Positions 55,716-64,000 of a stretch of 64,000 bases of DNA are shown here, one piece after another (within the stretch, counting starts at the first letter, position 1; each line of letters starts with the position of its first letter). The stretch spans positions 137,769 to 201,768 of the forward strand of contig NZ_MUXT01000009.1 in the NCBI RefSeq assembly GCF_002014965.1, written 5' to 3'. This DNA comes from Moraxella canis (GTDB lineage Bacteria > Pseudomonadota > Gammaproteobacteria > Pseudomonadales > Moraxellaceae). The notes under the pieces were generated by a model. The model had not been told where the DNA came from, searched no databases, and worked only from the letters and a program-made list of their open reading frames with translations. The translations under genes and the position numbers were made by a program.

Positions 55716-56240
55716 ATGAAACAACTCTTACCATTCACTCTAGCGCTATTGACCATCGGCTGCACAACTACGCAGCCAGCCGTTCAAGCACCGCAACAAG
55801 TCAACCAGCCTATCGCACCGACAGCCAAGCCAGTCAAAACACACATCATGTATTATTGGGTGGATCCGATTACTCAAGGTCAGAGCATACCGTCAATATC
55901 TGGAGAGTTTTATTGGCAAGATGGCTGTCTATATCTGCTGAACCAATATGGCAAACTGGCTGCCACATTCCCTGAATTTCCAAAAGATGCCATTCAGTGG
56001 AATGAGCAGGACAAAACACTGACCATAACCAATAAAGACAGCCCACCCAAGCAGTTTACCTTTAAGATGGGTGATGTGATTTATACTAATGGATCTAATT
56101 TTCGCTATGAAGATATTTCGGTAGATCGCTTTATGAATGATAAAACCCCTGAAGATATTAAATGTCTTTCATCAGCAGTTGGCGTTGCCAATCTTGGCAC
56201 AATCAGTATCGAAAAATATGATATGTCGGATCAGCCGTAA
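55716..56240 (+). CDS. Hypothetical lipoprotein
   Basis: It has 174 residues with a lipoprotein signal peptide: KQLLPFTLALLTIGC, lipidated at Cys16. A Pro/Ala/Gln/Thr-rich linker (about 17-45) follows, then a compact domain of about 125 residues with GEFYWQDGCLYLLNQYGK near residue 64 and a later Cys (DIKCLSS) that could pair with the first. I do not recognise the family. AAAGGAATTAACCG precedes the ATG at 55716. Expected in the outer membrane or inner membrane after Lgt processing; Thr at +2 favours outer membrane. Confidence 0.75.
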   Translation: MKQLLPFTLALLTIGCTTTQPAVQAPQQVNQPIAPTAKPVKTHIMYYWVDPITQGQSIPSISGEFYWQDGCLYLLNQYGKLAATFPEFPKDAIQWNEQDKTLTITNKDSPPKQFTFKMGDVIYTNGSNFRYEDISVDRFMNDKTPEDIKCLSSAVGVANLGTISIEKYDMSDQP

Positions 56241-56319
56241 ATAAAAAGTGATTGTATTTACTTTAAATCATTGACTTATAAAAATAATATCATAAAAATT
56301 CAAAGCATCATATAAAATA

Positions 56320-56352
56320 CCCCAAAGTTTAGGTCTGCTGCCTAGCTTTGGG
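56320..56352 (-). terminator. Terminator for the small membrane protein gene
   Basis: CCCCAAAGTTTAGG (56320-56333) pairs with CCTAGCTTTGGG (56341-56352), with one bulge; on the minus strand it is followed by GTATTTTA. Confidence 0.65.
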
Positions 56353-56375
56353 ATTGGTATCTGGCGCATAAGCCA

Positions 56376-56732
56376 TCAGTTGGCTTTAAGATGATGGTGA
56401 TAATAGCGCACAGTGAGCACAGCTTGAGTAAATCCCAACACCAAAAGCATCACCCATAAGGCATTGAGTGGCTGATTGCCTGTGCGTATGATCAGGCTAA
56501 TCAGCGCTGCCACATACACCGCCAACGCCATCACATAAATCCGAAATTTCGCCTTTGGGCGATACATCATAAAAGCAAGCAAAATGATGATCAAAATGGC
56601 AACACCAATCAATACCCACAGACCACCGCCTACAAAGGCAGCTATCGTTCCGCTGATCATATAGGCGCTCAGCCAGTCTGTCACACCTTCCAAAAAATTA
56701 TAGCGAGGCTTGGCTAATGGTTGTTTAGTCAT
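56376..56732 (-). CDS. Hypothetical small membrane protein
   Basis: It has 118 residues from the ATG at 56732 (AAGGACATCGCCAA upstream); the frame continues back to 56789 without support. Three to four transmembrane segments: around SAYMISGTIAAFVGGGLWVL, IGVAILIIILLAFMMY, IYVMALAVYVAALISLII and LWVMLLVLGFTQAVL. The N-terminus is basic and the C-terminus YYHHHLKAN is His-rich. I do not recognise the family. It lies 128 bp beyond the rnr stop on the same strand and might be transcribed with it. Confidence 0.65.
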   Translation of the reverse strand: MTKQPLAKPRYNFLEGVTDWLSAYMISGTIAAFVGGGLWVLIGVAILIIILLAFMMYRPKAKFRIYVMALAVYVAALISLIIRTGNQPLNALWVMLLVLGFTQAVLTVRYYHHHLKAN

Positions 56733-56859
56733 TTGGCGATGTCCTTGGCGTTTGATTAAGCTGTCAAGCCTGCCCAAACGCAAAACCAAAATTTGTTAAA
56801 TTTGGCTTGCATATTTAGGCAAATGCTCAGCAGACAAGCTTTGAATGAGTCTTATAAAG

Positions 56860-59160
56860 TTACTTTGATTTACGACGAGCCTTTTTTGGCTTGCTATTTT
56901 TGTCTGATTTGTCATTGTCAGGCTTAGGGGGCATCGTTTGACTGTCGCCATTTTTATCAATACGATTTAGGTGCTCAACCAAGCGAAAATCAATTTGTAG
57001 CAAATCCATATTAACGCCTGCAACCTGAATGATCAGCCCATCACCCAGCCCAAATCTTGAGCCGCGCTCACCGACGAGCTTTTGTTCGCGCTCATCATAA
57101 TCAAAGTACTCATCGCCCAGCTGCGAGATGTGGATCAAACCTTCGATAAACAAGTCATTTAGCGTGACAAATAAGCCAAAATTAGTCACCGTCGTCACCG
57201 TTGCACCAAATTCATCACCGATGTGGCGCTGCATGTAGTGGCATTTTAACCAAGTTTCGACATCGCGAGATGCTTCTTCGGCGCGGCGTTCGGTCATGCT
57301 GGTTTGTTCGCCAGCGTCGTCTAAGGTTTTATAAATCGTCGCTTCAGGTTTTTGATTTGTGACTTTGTCTTTGATGGCGCGGTGCAGCATCAAGTCTGGA
57401 TAACGGCGGATTGGACTGGTGAAATGACTGTATTCATCATATGCCAAGCCAAAATGCCCAATATTATCGGGACTATAATTAGCTTGCATCATCGAGCGCA
57501 GTAGCATACTGTGGATACTGATGGCATCAGGACGATCGGCGGTTGCTTTGATGATGCGCTGATAGTCTTCATGCGTCGGCGATTCGCTAGGGAAGCTTAG
57601 CCCAAAGCTTTTGACATATTCATGCAGGCGCGCAGATTTTTCATCATTAGGCTTGTCATGATTGCGATACAAAACGGGTAATTCATGCTTGAGTGCCAGA
57701 TTAGCGGCGCAAGTATTGGCAAGCAGCATCATCTCCTCGATGAGCTTATGTGCATCACCTCGAGTGCGTGCTACGATGTCGACGATGTCGCCATCTTTGC
57801 CAAATTTAATATAAGTCTCCGCCGTCTCAAATGCCATCGCCCCACGATCTTCACGGCGCGCATCAAGCACGCCATAAAGCTGATGCAGTGTGTCGATGGA
57901 TTTGAGCACCGCGCCATTACGCACCAGCTCATCTGGCAGGGTTTCGTTGGTTGGGTCGTTAAAATAGGCATTGACTTGATTATAAGTCAATCGAGCTTGT
58001 GAATGCATGACGGCAGGATAGAATTCATAGCCGGTCACCTTGCCTGCGCGTGACAGCTTAATATCCGCCACCATGCATAAGCGATCCACTTTTGGATTGA
58101 GTGAACAAAGCCCATTTGATAGCGCTTCGGGCAGCATCGGAATCACGCGGTGCGGAAAATAAACCGAAGTACCGCGCTCATAGGCATCTTGATCCAGTGG
58201 CGACCCAGGAGTGACATAGTGGCTGACATCAGCAATGGCGACGATGACACGATAGTTACCGCCGGCGCGTTTTTCAGCATAGACGGCGTCATCAAAATCG
58301 CGAGAGTCTTCACCATCAATGGTTACCAATGGCAGATGGCGCAGATCCACACGATGATCAAAGTCTTTTTGGGTGGGTTCATCAAAACTTGCGGCTTGCT
58401 TTAAGGCGGCAGGGCTAAACTCATGCGGAATGGCATAATTATACAGCGTCGTCTCAATGATCAGTTCACGGTCATTCAGACTGGTCAAAAGTTCGGTAAT
58501 TTTACCTGTGGCAAACTCCTGATAGGTAGGCAGATCAATCAAAGATACTTTAACATCATCGCCAACGCCTGCATTCATCTCCTCGACATTCTCGGTGGTG
58601 ACGGTGATGGGCTGATGCGCGTTAGCACCTGCTAATTGCACAAAATACCCTTCATCATCCGAGCTTAATTTACCGATAAACTCAAGCTGACTACGCTCAA
58701 GCACTTGAGTAATGCGCGCCTCAGCCTTTCCGCGGTATTCCGTTGCGACCGCTTCGACAGTATCGCCATCAAACACAAGGCGCATCTGCTTTTCATGTAA
58801 GAACAAATCAGGCATATCATCAAGCACCACGAAGCCAAAACCTTTTGGATTACAAGACACTTTACCTGTTAATAGGGTTGGTAGCGGCGCGACGCTAAAA
58901 TGAATGCCATCAGAGCGTTCAAGCTGCCCATCGCGCAGCATGGCTTTTAGGCGATTGGTGAGTGCAAAAAATCGATCTTCGTCATCCAAAAATCCAAAGT
59001 GCATGGCAAGCGACTCTTGGGTGGCAGGATTGCCTTGATTGGTGATATCCGCCACCGTCTGCAAGATCAGCAGGCGAGAGGGGATGGGGTTTTGATACTT
59101 TGATGCTTCGATTTCAGCATTGGGGTCATTCCATTTGGTTTTTTTTGTTTTGCTGGTCAT
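56860..59160 (-). CDS. rnr: Ribonuclease R
   Basis: Processive 3'-5' exoribonuclease that degrades structured RNA and works with tmRNA on non-stop mRNAs. It has 766 residues (E. coli 813). Domains: N-terminal winged helix (about 25-90), cold-shock domains (about 95-230, with VSCNPKGFGFVV), RNB catalytic domain with VTIDGEDSRDFDDAVY (Asp282, Asp288, Asp290, Asp291) and SHYVTPGSPLD, S1 domain (about 640-730), and a basic Lys/Arg-rich tail ending KARRKSK. The length and helix-turn-helix N-terminus favour RNase R over RNase II. The start at 59160 is divergent from the acetyltransferase gene. Confidence 0.94.
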   Translation of the reverse strand: MTSKTKKTKWNDPNAEIEASKYQNPIPSRLLILQTVADITNQGNPATQESLAMHFGFLDDEDRFFALTNRLKAMLRDGQLERSDGIHFSVAPLPTLLTGKVSCNPKGFGFVVLDDMPDLFLHEKQMRLVFDGDTVEAVATEYRGKAEARITQVLERSQLEFIGKLSSDDEGYFVQLAGANAHQPITVTTENVEEMNAGVGDDVKVSLIDLPTYQEFATGKITELLTSLNDRELIIETTLYNYAIPHEFSPAALKQAASFDEPTQKDFDHRVDLRHLPLVTIDGEDSRDFDDAVYAEKRAGGNYRVIVAIADVSHYVTPGSPLDQDAYERGTSVYFPHRVIPMLPEALSNGLCSLNPKVDRLCMVADIKLSRAGKVTGYEFYPAVMHSQARLTYNQVNAYFNDPTNETLPDELVRNGAVLKSIDTLHQLYGVLDARREDRGAMAFETAETYIKFGKDGDIVDIVARTRGDAHKLIEEMMLLANTCAANLALKHELPVLYRNHDKPNDEKSARLHEYVKSFGLSFPSESPTHEDYQRIIKATADRPDAISIHSMLLRSMMQANYSPDNIGHFGLAYDEYSHFTSPIRRYPDLMLHRAIKDKVTNQKPEATIYKTLDDAGEQTSMTERRAEEASRDVETWLKCHYMQRHIGDEFGATVTTVTNFGLFVTLNDLFIEGLIHISQLGDEYFDYDEREQKLVGERGSRFGLGDGLIIQVAGVNMDLLQIDFRLVEHLNRIDKNGDSQTMPPKPDNDKSDKNSKPKKARRKSK

Positions 59161-59252
59161 AGTTACTTACCTGATTTGCTTTTGTATAAAGTTGGTTTAT
59201 TGTATCATAAAGCCTGAATTTATGTGCGCTGTCTGTGAATTGGAGAATGGGC

Positions 59253-59777
59253 GTGAGTCTTATGGTTATAAAAAAATCAGCAATCTGCGACAAGGATTTT
59301 GAGCTTATTTGTCAAAAAATCGCAGAGCTTGAGCGATCTGTTATGCCAGATGATCCATGGCGTGCGACTGCGATTCAAGAAGTGCTGAGCCAATTTGGCG
59401 CAGAGTTATTGATAAACATAGAAGGTGAGTCTAATACAGATCTTAGCTCGGCGGTCATTAAGGGATATTGTATCTATCAAATCATCTTTGAAGACAGTGA
59501 GCTGCATCGCATTGGCACGCACCCCAATTTTCGTCGGCAGGGCATCGCCAGGCAGCTGCTTGATCAGCTGATTTATCAAGTCAGACAGGCTCATTGTCAG
59601 CAGCTATTATTAGAAGTGCGCGCTGATAACACCGCTGCCATTCAGCTATATCATCAAGTAGGATTTGAGCGATTTGGGGTGCGCAAAAACTATTATACCA
59701 GTGGTGAGACGATCTGTGATGCCCTTATCATGCGTCTGGTGCTCAATAATGCAAAAGACCAAAGCGGGCATGGCTGA
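59253..59777 (+). CDS. GNAT N-acetyltransferase, RimI-like
   Basis: It has 174 residues. The acetyl-CoA loop is HRIGTHPNFRRQGIARQLL (Q/RxxGxA type), followed by LLLEVRADNTAAIQLYHQVGFERFGVRKNYY, family-typical of RimI (shown here as EVRADNTAAIQLYHQVGF and RFGVRKNYY). RimI acetylates the N-terminal Ala of ribosomal protein S18. It is longer than E. coli RimI (148), the extra being N-terminal. The GTG at 59253 is chosen since GGAG lies 7 bases before it; ATG at 59247 and GTG at 59235 are alternatives. The general GNAT call is firm, the S18 substrate is inferred. Confidence 0.8.
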   Translation: MSLMVIKKSAICDKDFELICQKIAELERSVMPDDPWRATAIQEVLSQFGAELLINIEGESNTDLSSAVIKGYCIYQIIFEDSELHRIGTHPNFRRQGIARQLLDQLIYQVRQAHCQQLLLEVRADNTAAIQLYHQVGFERFGVRKNYYTSGETICDALIMRLVLNNAKDQSGHG

Positions 59778-59788
59778 TTACAGATAAT

Positions 59789-59820
59789 AACGATCGGAAT
59801 GCACCAGCATCCCGATCGTT
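59789..59820. terminator. Bidirectional terminator between the acetyltransferase gene and infC
   Basis: AACGATCGGAATGC (59789-59802) and GCATCCCGATCGTT (59807-59820) form a 14-bp stem with one A-C mismatch around ACCA. Confidence 0.8.
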
Positions 59821-59850
59821 TGAGCATCAGTTTTCTATGTGATACTAAGC

Positions 59851-60372
59851 TTACTTTTTCTTGGCAGGACCAAGCAGCATACCCATTTGTCGACCCTCGA
59901 CTTTGGGAGCTTGTTCAACGCTAGCAATCTCGGCGGTGTCAGTAATAATGCGCTCAAGTTGCGCTTTTCCAATTTCTTGATGTGCCATTTCGCGACCACG
60001 GAAGCGAATACTGACTTTTACCTTGTCTTTGTCTTCCAAAAACTCAACAATCTTACGCAATTTGACCTGATAATCTGCTTCTTCAGTACCAGGGCGCAGC
60101 TTGATTTCACGAACTTGAGTTTGTTTTTGGTTCTTTTTGGCTTCTTTGGCTTTTTGTTTTTGTTCGTACAAATAGCGCTTATAGTCCATAATTTTACAGA
60201 CAGGGGGCTTGGCATCGGCGACAATTTCTACCAGATCCAAATTTTCATCGGCAGCAGCTTTTAGGGCTGTTTGGATATCTACCACGCCCATTTGCTCGCC
60301 GTCTTCTTTAACCAAGCGAACTTCTTTTGCGCGGATTTCTTCATTAATATTTAAACGGTTTGACGGTTTAAT
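59851..60372 (-). CDS. infC: Translation initiation factor IF-3 with AUU start codon
   Basis: It has 173 residues when started at ATT (60370-60372), which follows TTAGGAGTAAGACC at ideal spacing. The ATG/GTG/TTG-based frame begins only at 60315 and would lose the conserved N-terminal segment [17 protein letters not shown]. Family marks: [20 protein letters not shown], the Lys-rich linker helix [35 protein letters not shown] and [10 protein letters not shown] at the end. IF3 rejects poor start codons and so limits its own AUU-started mRNA, as in E. coli. It lies 152 bp after thrS. The downstream genes rpmI and rplT are not present: the next gene is convergent. Confidence 0.95.
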   Translation of the reverse strand: MKPSNRLNINEEIRAKEVRLVKEDGEQMGVVDIQTALKAAADENLDLVEIVADAKPPVCKIMDYKRYLYEQKQKAKEAKKNQKQTQVREIKLRPGTEEADYQVKLRKIVEFLEDKDKVKVSIRFRGREMAHQEIGKAQLERIITDTAEIASVEQAPKVEGRQMGMLLGPAKKK

Positions 60373-60490
60373 GGTCTTACTCCTAAGAAAATTGAAAATT
60401 TATTGTAATGGTTTGAATGAATAATTACAAGCCTTATTATAGATTTGATCGGTCATAAAAGATAATCAAATCTATATAAACCATGTATCA

Positions 60491-60520
60491 AAGGGGCAGT
60501 AATTTGGATTACCGCCCCTT
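60491..60520 (-). terminator. Hairpin between thrS and infC
   Basis: AAGGGGCAGTAAT (60491-60503) and ATTACCGCCCCTT (60508-60520) form a 13-bp stem with one central mismatch. The T run on the minus strand is short, so it may be a partial terminator or processing site. Confidence 0.55.
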
Positions 60521-60524
60521 AGCC

Positions 60525-62462
60525 TTAGTTAAGATTTTCAGATTTTGCCACATAGCGACCTTTTTGTGCGATGGCATCGTTGATTAAAGTGATGAACTCA
60601 TCAACGGGCATAGAGCCAAGATTATTACCTTCGCGAGTGCGGACATTGACAGTGCCGTTTTCGACTTCTTTATCACCCATTACTAGCATAAACGGAATAC
60701 GTTCAAGGGTGCGCTCACGAATTTTAAAGCCAATTTTCTCGTTACGCAGATCGCTGATGGCACGCAGACCAGCGTCTTTAAGCTTGGAGACTACCGCTTG
60801 ACAGGCGTCAGCTTGTTTGTCGGTGATATTCATGACAACCGCTTGGGTAGGCGCAAGCCAAGGCGGGAAAAAGCCAGCATAGTTTTCGATCAAGATGCCA
60901 ATAAAGCGCTCAAAACTGCCCAAAATCGCACGATGAAGCATCACAGGGCGCTCGCGGTCGCCTTGCTCATTGATAAATTCAGCGCCCAATCGCTCCGGCA
61001 AGTTAAAGTCTAGCTGCAATGTGCCGCATTGCCACTGACGACCTAGGCTATCTTTTAGGGTGAATTCAATTTTAGGACCGTAAAATGCGCCTTCGCCTTC
61101 TTGTAGCTCCCAAGATAATCCAGCATTATCCAAAGCATCTGCCAAATCTTTTTCTGCCAAATCCCACAAAGCATCATCACCCACACGCTTTTCAGGGCGT
61201 GTTGATAATTTCATCAAAATATGATCAAAACCAAAGTCTTGATACACTTTTAAAGTCAGCGCGATAAAATCTTGTGCTTCTTGTTTGATTTGTTCGTTGG
61301 TACAAAAAATATGAGCATCATCTTGAGTGAGTTGGCGCACGCGCATGATGCCATGTAGCGAGCCTGATGGCTCATTACGATGACAAGAACCAAATTCTGC
61401 CAAGCGAATAGGCAGATCACGATAAGATTTCAGACCTTGATTAAATACTTGCACATGACACGGGCAGTTCATCGGCTTAATGGCGTAATCGCGGCTTTCA
61501 GAGCTGGTTGTGAACATATTTTCGGCGTAATTTTCCCAATGCCCTGATTTTTCCCACAAGCTTCTATCAACAATTTGTGGCGTTTTGATTTCTAGATAGC
61601 CATTGTCTTGTTGAACTTTGCGCATATATTGTTCAAGTACTTGCCAAATTGTCCACCCATTTGGATGCCAAAACACCATGCCAGGCGCTTGTTCTTGCAT
61701 ATGAAATAAATTAAGCGCCTTACCGATTTTGCGGTGATCGCGTTTTTCGGCTTCTTCGATGCGCGCGATGTAGGCTTTCAGATCTTTTTTGTCTGCCCAA
61801 GCGGTACCGTAGATGCGCTGAAGTTGTTCATTTTTAGCATCACCGCGCCAATAAGCGCCGCTCATCTTAGTCAGCTGAAACGCCTTTAAAAAACGCGTAT
61901 TAGGCACATGCGGACCACGGCACATATCGATGTATTCTTGATGATAATAAAGCCCCATTGCTTTTTCGTCAGGCATATCCTCAATCAAGCGCAGTTTATA
62001 GTCCTCACCGCGTGACTCAAACACCTTGATGACCTCATCTCGCGGCGTCATTTTTTTGATGACATCATAGTCTTGGTCGATGAGTTTTTTCATGCGTGCT
62101 TCGATGGCTTGCATATCCTCAGGCGTGAATGGGCGTGGGCTATATATGTCATAATAAAAGCCATCTTCAATGACAGGTCCGATGACCATCTTAACCTCAG
62201 GATACAGCTGTTTGACAGCATGACCCAAAAGGTGTGCGCATGAGTGGCGAATGATCTCAACACCTTCAGGATCTTTGGCGGTGATGATTTGGACGGCTGC
62301 ATCGGTAGTGATGGGATCGCTGGCATCGACCAATTGACCATTAACGCGACCTGCGATGGTCGCTTTGGCAAGTCCAGGACCGATGTCTTGAGCGATTTGC
62401 ATGACTGTTGTTTCGCCCTCAAATTGGCGAACGCTACCATCTGGTAATGTGATTGCAACCAT
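60525..62462 (-). CDS. thrS: Threonyl-tRNA synthetase
   Basis: Class II synthetase of 645 residues (E. coli 642). Domains: TGS (1-60, [16 protein letters not shown]), editing domain with [16 protein letters not shown] (HxxxH) and later the Cys/His of the zinc hydrolase site, catalytic core with [13 protein letters not shown] (zinc Cys), motif 2 [30 protein letters not shown], motif 3 [17 protein letters not shown], and the anticodon-binding C-terminal domain with VVMNITDKQ. It is followed by infC on the same strand, the classic thrS-infC order. Divergent from ltaE, another threonine enzyme, with about 134 bp between start codons. Confidence 0.97.
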   Translation of the reverse strand: MVAITLPDGSVRQFEGETTVMQIAQDIGPGLAKATIAGRVNGQLVDASDPITTDAAVQIITAKDPEGVEIIRHSCAHLLGHAVKQLYPEVKMVIGPVIEDGFYYDIYSPRPFTPEDMQAIEARMKKLIDQDYDVIKKMTPRDEVIKVFESRGEDYKLRLIEDMPDEKAMGLYYHQEYIDMCRGPHVPNTRFLKAFQLTKMSGAYWRGDAKNEQLQRIYGTAWADKKDLKAYIARIEEAEKRDHRKIGKALNLFHMQEQAPGMVFWHPNGWTIWQVLEQYMRKVQQDNGYLEIKTPQIVDRSLWEKSGHWENYAENMFTTSSESRDYAIKPMNCPCHVQVFNQGLKSYRDLPIRLAEFGSCHRNEPSGSLHGIMRVRQLTQDDAHIFCTNEQIKQEAQDFIALTLKVYQDFGFDHILMKLSTRPEKRVGDDALWDLAEKDLADALDNAGLSWELQEGEGAFYGPKIEFTLKDSLGRQWQCGTLQLDFNLPERLGAEFINEQGDRERPVMLHRAILGSFERFIGILIENYAGFFPPWLAPTQAVVMNITDKQADACQAVVSKLKDAGLRAISDLRNEKIGFKIRERTLERIPFMLVMGDKEVENGTVNVRTREGNNLGSMPVDEFITLINDAIAQKGRYVAKSENLN

Positions 62463-62596
62463 AATAGTGCCTTAATACTGAAAATTGTGTTAAAAACTTA
62501 AAAGCCATAAAACATTTGATTATAACAAAGTTTTCAGACAGTGGCGATAACTAAATGATGATATAATATCAATTTTTAAAAATCATAAGGAGTCAC

Positions 62597-63613
62597 ATGA
62601 AACATTTTGCTTCTGATAATTATGCTGGCGTACACCCAACCATCATGCAGGCGCTGATCGATGCCAACCAAGGGCACGAGATGGCTTATGGGGCAGATAG
62701 TATCACGGCGCGCCTTGATGATTTGATCCGCCGTGAATTTGGTGAGCAGGCGGTAGGATATCCTGTGTTTAATGGGACTGGTGCCAATGTTTTGGGGCTG
62801 CAAAGTCTCATGCCGCGCTATGGGTCGGTTATTTGTGCAGAGACTGCGCACATCAACCAAGATGAGAGCAATGCACCGCAAGCTGTGGGCGGCTACAAAC
62901 TTTGGACAGTACGAAGCGATGATGGCAAATTGACGCCTGAGATGATCGCGCCTTACGCTCAAGGTTTTGGTAATGAACATCGTGCTCAGCCTTTGGTGCT
63001 GTATATCAGCCAAGTGACTGAGTGCGGCACTTGTTATACTGTCGATGAGTTGGCGGCGCTTGCAGAGTTTGTGCATGCGCGTGGCATGAAGCTGTTTGTG
63101 GATGGCGCGCGCTTGGCAAATGCCGCCAGTTATTTGGATGTCAGCTTTTATGAGATGATCACTAAAACTGGCGTGGATATGGTGGCATTTGGCGGCACCA
63201 AAAATGGCTTGATGTTTGGTGAATGCCTTATTGATGTCAAAGGCGTGATGTCAAATGAGATGAAATTTTTGCGCAAAATGAGCATGCAAACCGCCTCAAA
63301 GATGCGCTTTATCTCAGCGCAGCTGATTGCTTTGTTTCAAGATGATCTCTACAGATCCCTTGCCAATCACAGCAACCAGATGGCAAAGTATTTGTCAGAT
63401 GAGCTACTAAAGCTTGATGGTGCCTCCTTGGTTTATCCTGTAGAATCTAACGGCGTATTTATCAAAATGAAACAAGATCATATCGCCAAAGCCAGAACCC
63501 AAAGTAATTTTTATGATTGGCATGACGACTCGGTGCGACTGATGTGCAGTTTTGATACTACAAAAGCAGATATTGATGTCTTAATAGGCGCAATAAAAAA
63601 TGATAGCCATTAA
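62597..63613 (+). CDS. ltaE: Low-specificity L-threonine aldolase
   Basis: PLP enzyme cleaving L-threonine/allo-threonine to glycine and acetaldehyde. It has 338 residues (E. coli 333). The PLP lysine is Lys202 in AFGGTKNGLMFG, the ring-stacking His is His85 (CAETAHINQDE), and the aspartate motif is VDGARLANAA near residue 168-176. FASDNYAGVHPTIMQAL is the standard N-terminus. AAGGAGTCAC precedes the ATG. The arrangement next to thrS puts threonine use in protein synthesis and threonine breakdown side by side under a shared 134-bp control region. Confidence 0.92.
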   Translation: MKHFASDNYAGVHPTIMQALIDANQGHEMAYGADSITARLDDLIRREFGEQAVGYPVFNGTGANVLGLQSLMPRYGSVICAETAHINQDESNAPQAVGGYKLWTVRSDDGKLTPEMIAPYAQGFGNEHRAQPLVLYISQVTECGTCYTVDELAALAEFVHARGMKLFVDGARLANAASYLDVSFYEMITKTGVDMVAFGGTKNGLMFGECLIDVKGVMSNEMKFLRKMSMQTASKMRFISAQLIALFQDDLYRSLANHSNQMAKYLSDELLKLDGASLVYPVESNGVFIKMKQDHIAKARTQSNFYDWHDDSVRLMCSFDTTKADIDVLIGAIKNDSH

Positions 63614-63640
63614 AAACGGCTTAGTTAATGACGCTTATGT

Positions 63641-63677
63641 TCAGCCAAATAGTCTAGGTTTGGACTTATTTGGCTGA
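63641..63677 (+). terminator. Terminator after ltaE
   Basis: TCAGCCAAATAGTC (63641-63654) pairs with GACTTATTTGGCTGA (63663-63677), with one bulged base; followed by TATTTTATAAAT. Confidence 0.8.
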
Positions 63678-63768
63678 TATTTTATAAATGGCAGTTGGGA
63701 TATAATAAATAAAAACCCCATAAAATCAACCCCTTACCAACTTTCTCATCATTTTCCCAAAAAACCGC

Positions 63769-63797
63769 TTTACAAGCTGTCAAATCCTGCCTATAAT
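63769..63797 (+). promoter_or_regulatory. Strong promoter P1 at right edge
   Basis: TTTACA (63769-63774), 17-bp spacer, TATAAT (63792-63797), followed by ACGCAC, the same stretch ACGCA that follows P2. Confidence 0.75.
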
Positions 63798-63917
63798 ACG
63801 CACCACTTAAGCAGCACAGCACAGTAAAAAACACTGCTAAATCAACAACTTAGCAAACAGTTGACTGAAGCTTCAACTCTTTAAAAGCAATTAATTTTAA
63901 ATTTTTGAAAAAAGTGC

Positions 63918-63945
63918 TTGACTTAATAAAATTTCAGCGTATAAT
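63918..63945 (+). promoter_or_regulatory. Strong promoter P2 at right edge
   Basis: TTGACT (63918-63923), 16-bp spacer, TATAAT (63940-63945), followed by ACGCAAC. Upstream AT tracts (about 63888-63912) fit an UP element. Confidence 0.8.
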
Positions 63946-64000
63946 ACGCAACTCATTGAGCAACTGGACGACAGTGTTCAACACTATTTAAAATCCAAAC

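Larger units (their letters stand above)
63614..64000. other. Right-edge region: ltaE terminator and leader of a probable rRNA operon
   Basis: There is no gene. After the ltaE terminator come two tandem strong promoters (63769-63797 and 63918-63945) and a CTCTTTAAAA element (63877-63886) like the core of boxA found in rRNA leaders. AT tracts at 63888-63912 resemble an UP element. The combination is typical of the region ahead of a 16S-23S-5S operon or a tRNA cluster, whose genes would start past 64000. Confidence 0.55.

Noticed and set aside
59839..60264. 141-codon plus-strand frame antisense to infC
   Set aside because: It covers the IF3 gene and its terminator; the Phe/Leu-rich translation is the complement of the Lys/Glu-rich IF3 linker.

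Overview
The window looks like one continuous stretch of chromosome from a gammaproteobacterium of the family Moraxellaceae, most likely Moraxella or a close relative. The pointers are the complete Na+-NQR operon, the mesX-mesD methionine synthase pair known from Acinetobacter, a tmRNA tag ANDETYALAA close to the E. coli tag, the lptM-lysA-dapF-xerC cluster, and short AT-rich intergenic regions with strong hairpin terminators. I see no phage, transposon, plasmid or CRISPR sequence. Nearly all the DNA is conserved housekeeping genes, with a few hypothetical exported or membrane proteins.

Layout. 1-9 kb: truncated D-2-hydroxyacid dehydrogenase, rapA, comM, a FadH-type dienoyl-CoA reductase, a DUF442 rhodanese-like gene and map. 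9-17 kb: glnD, an exported WG-repeat protein, ssrA (tmRNA), a YihY/BrkB membrane protein, a WrbA-like flavoprotein coupled to a DUF2069 gene, and a DUF3108 exported protein. 17-25 kb: groES-groEL, a hypothetical exported protein, the translationally coupled lgt-thyA-folA, apbE, an unknown gene and a UbiH/UbiM-type hydroxylase. 25.3-25.9 kb: an AT-rich gene-free stretch with at least six perfect or near-perfect DnaA boxes, all in one direction, plus an exact IHF consensus. It is a candidate replication origin or DnaA-titration locus and is the most interesting non-coding element here. 25.9-29.5 kb: lptM-lysA and dapF-xerC on the minus strand. 29.8-41 kb: ackA-pta, pirin, yaaA, an enoyl-CoA hydratase-like hydrolase, a rhomboid protease, an OmpA-like envelope protein, rluE and an M61 peptidase. 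41-48 kb: a SlyD-type FKBP, mesX-mesD-flavin reductase, an AbgT transporter and catalase. 48-54 kb: nqrABCDEF on the minus strand. 54-64 kb: hisA, two small envelope proteins, rnr, a RimI-like acetyltransferase, thrS-infC (infC with an AUU start), ltaE, and at the right edge two tandem strong promoters that look like the start of an rRNA operon lying beyond the window.

Functional links. ApbE (22.5 kb) is the enzyme expected to attach FMN to NqrB and NqrC of the pump at 48-54 kb. Lgt supplies the lipid anchor for the lipoproteins ApbE, LptM and the 55.7 kb protein. The mes genes give a folate-independent, oxygen-requiring route to methionine next to thyA-folA folate metabolism. AckA-Pta handles acetyl-phosphate. 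RapA, tmRNA, RNase R, IF3 and ThrRS form a transcription and translation quality set. Start codons were moved from the longest open frame whenever a ribosome binding site and family alignment agreed. Functions are assigned by motif recognition from memory, without database searches.
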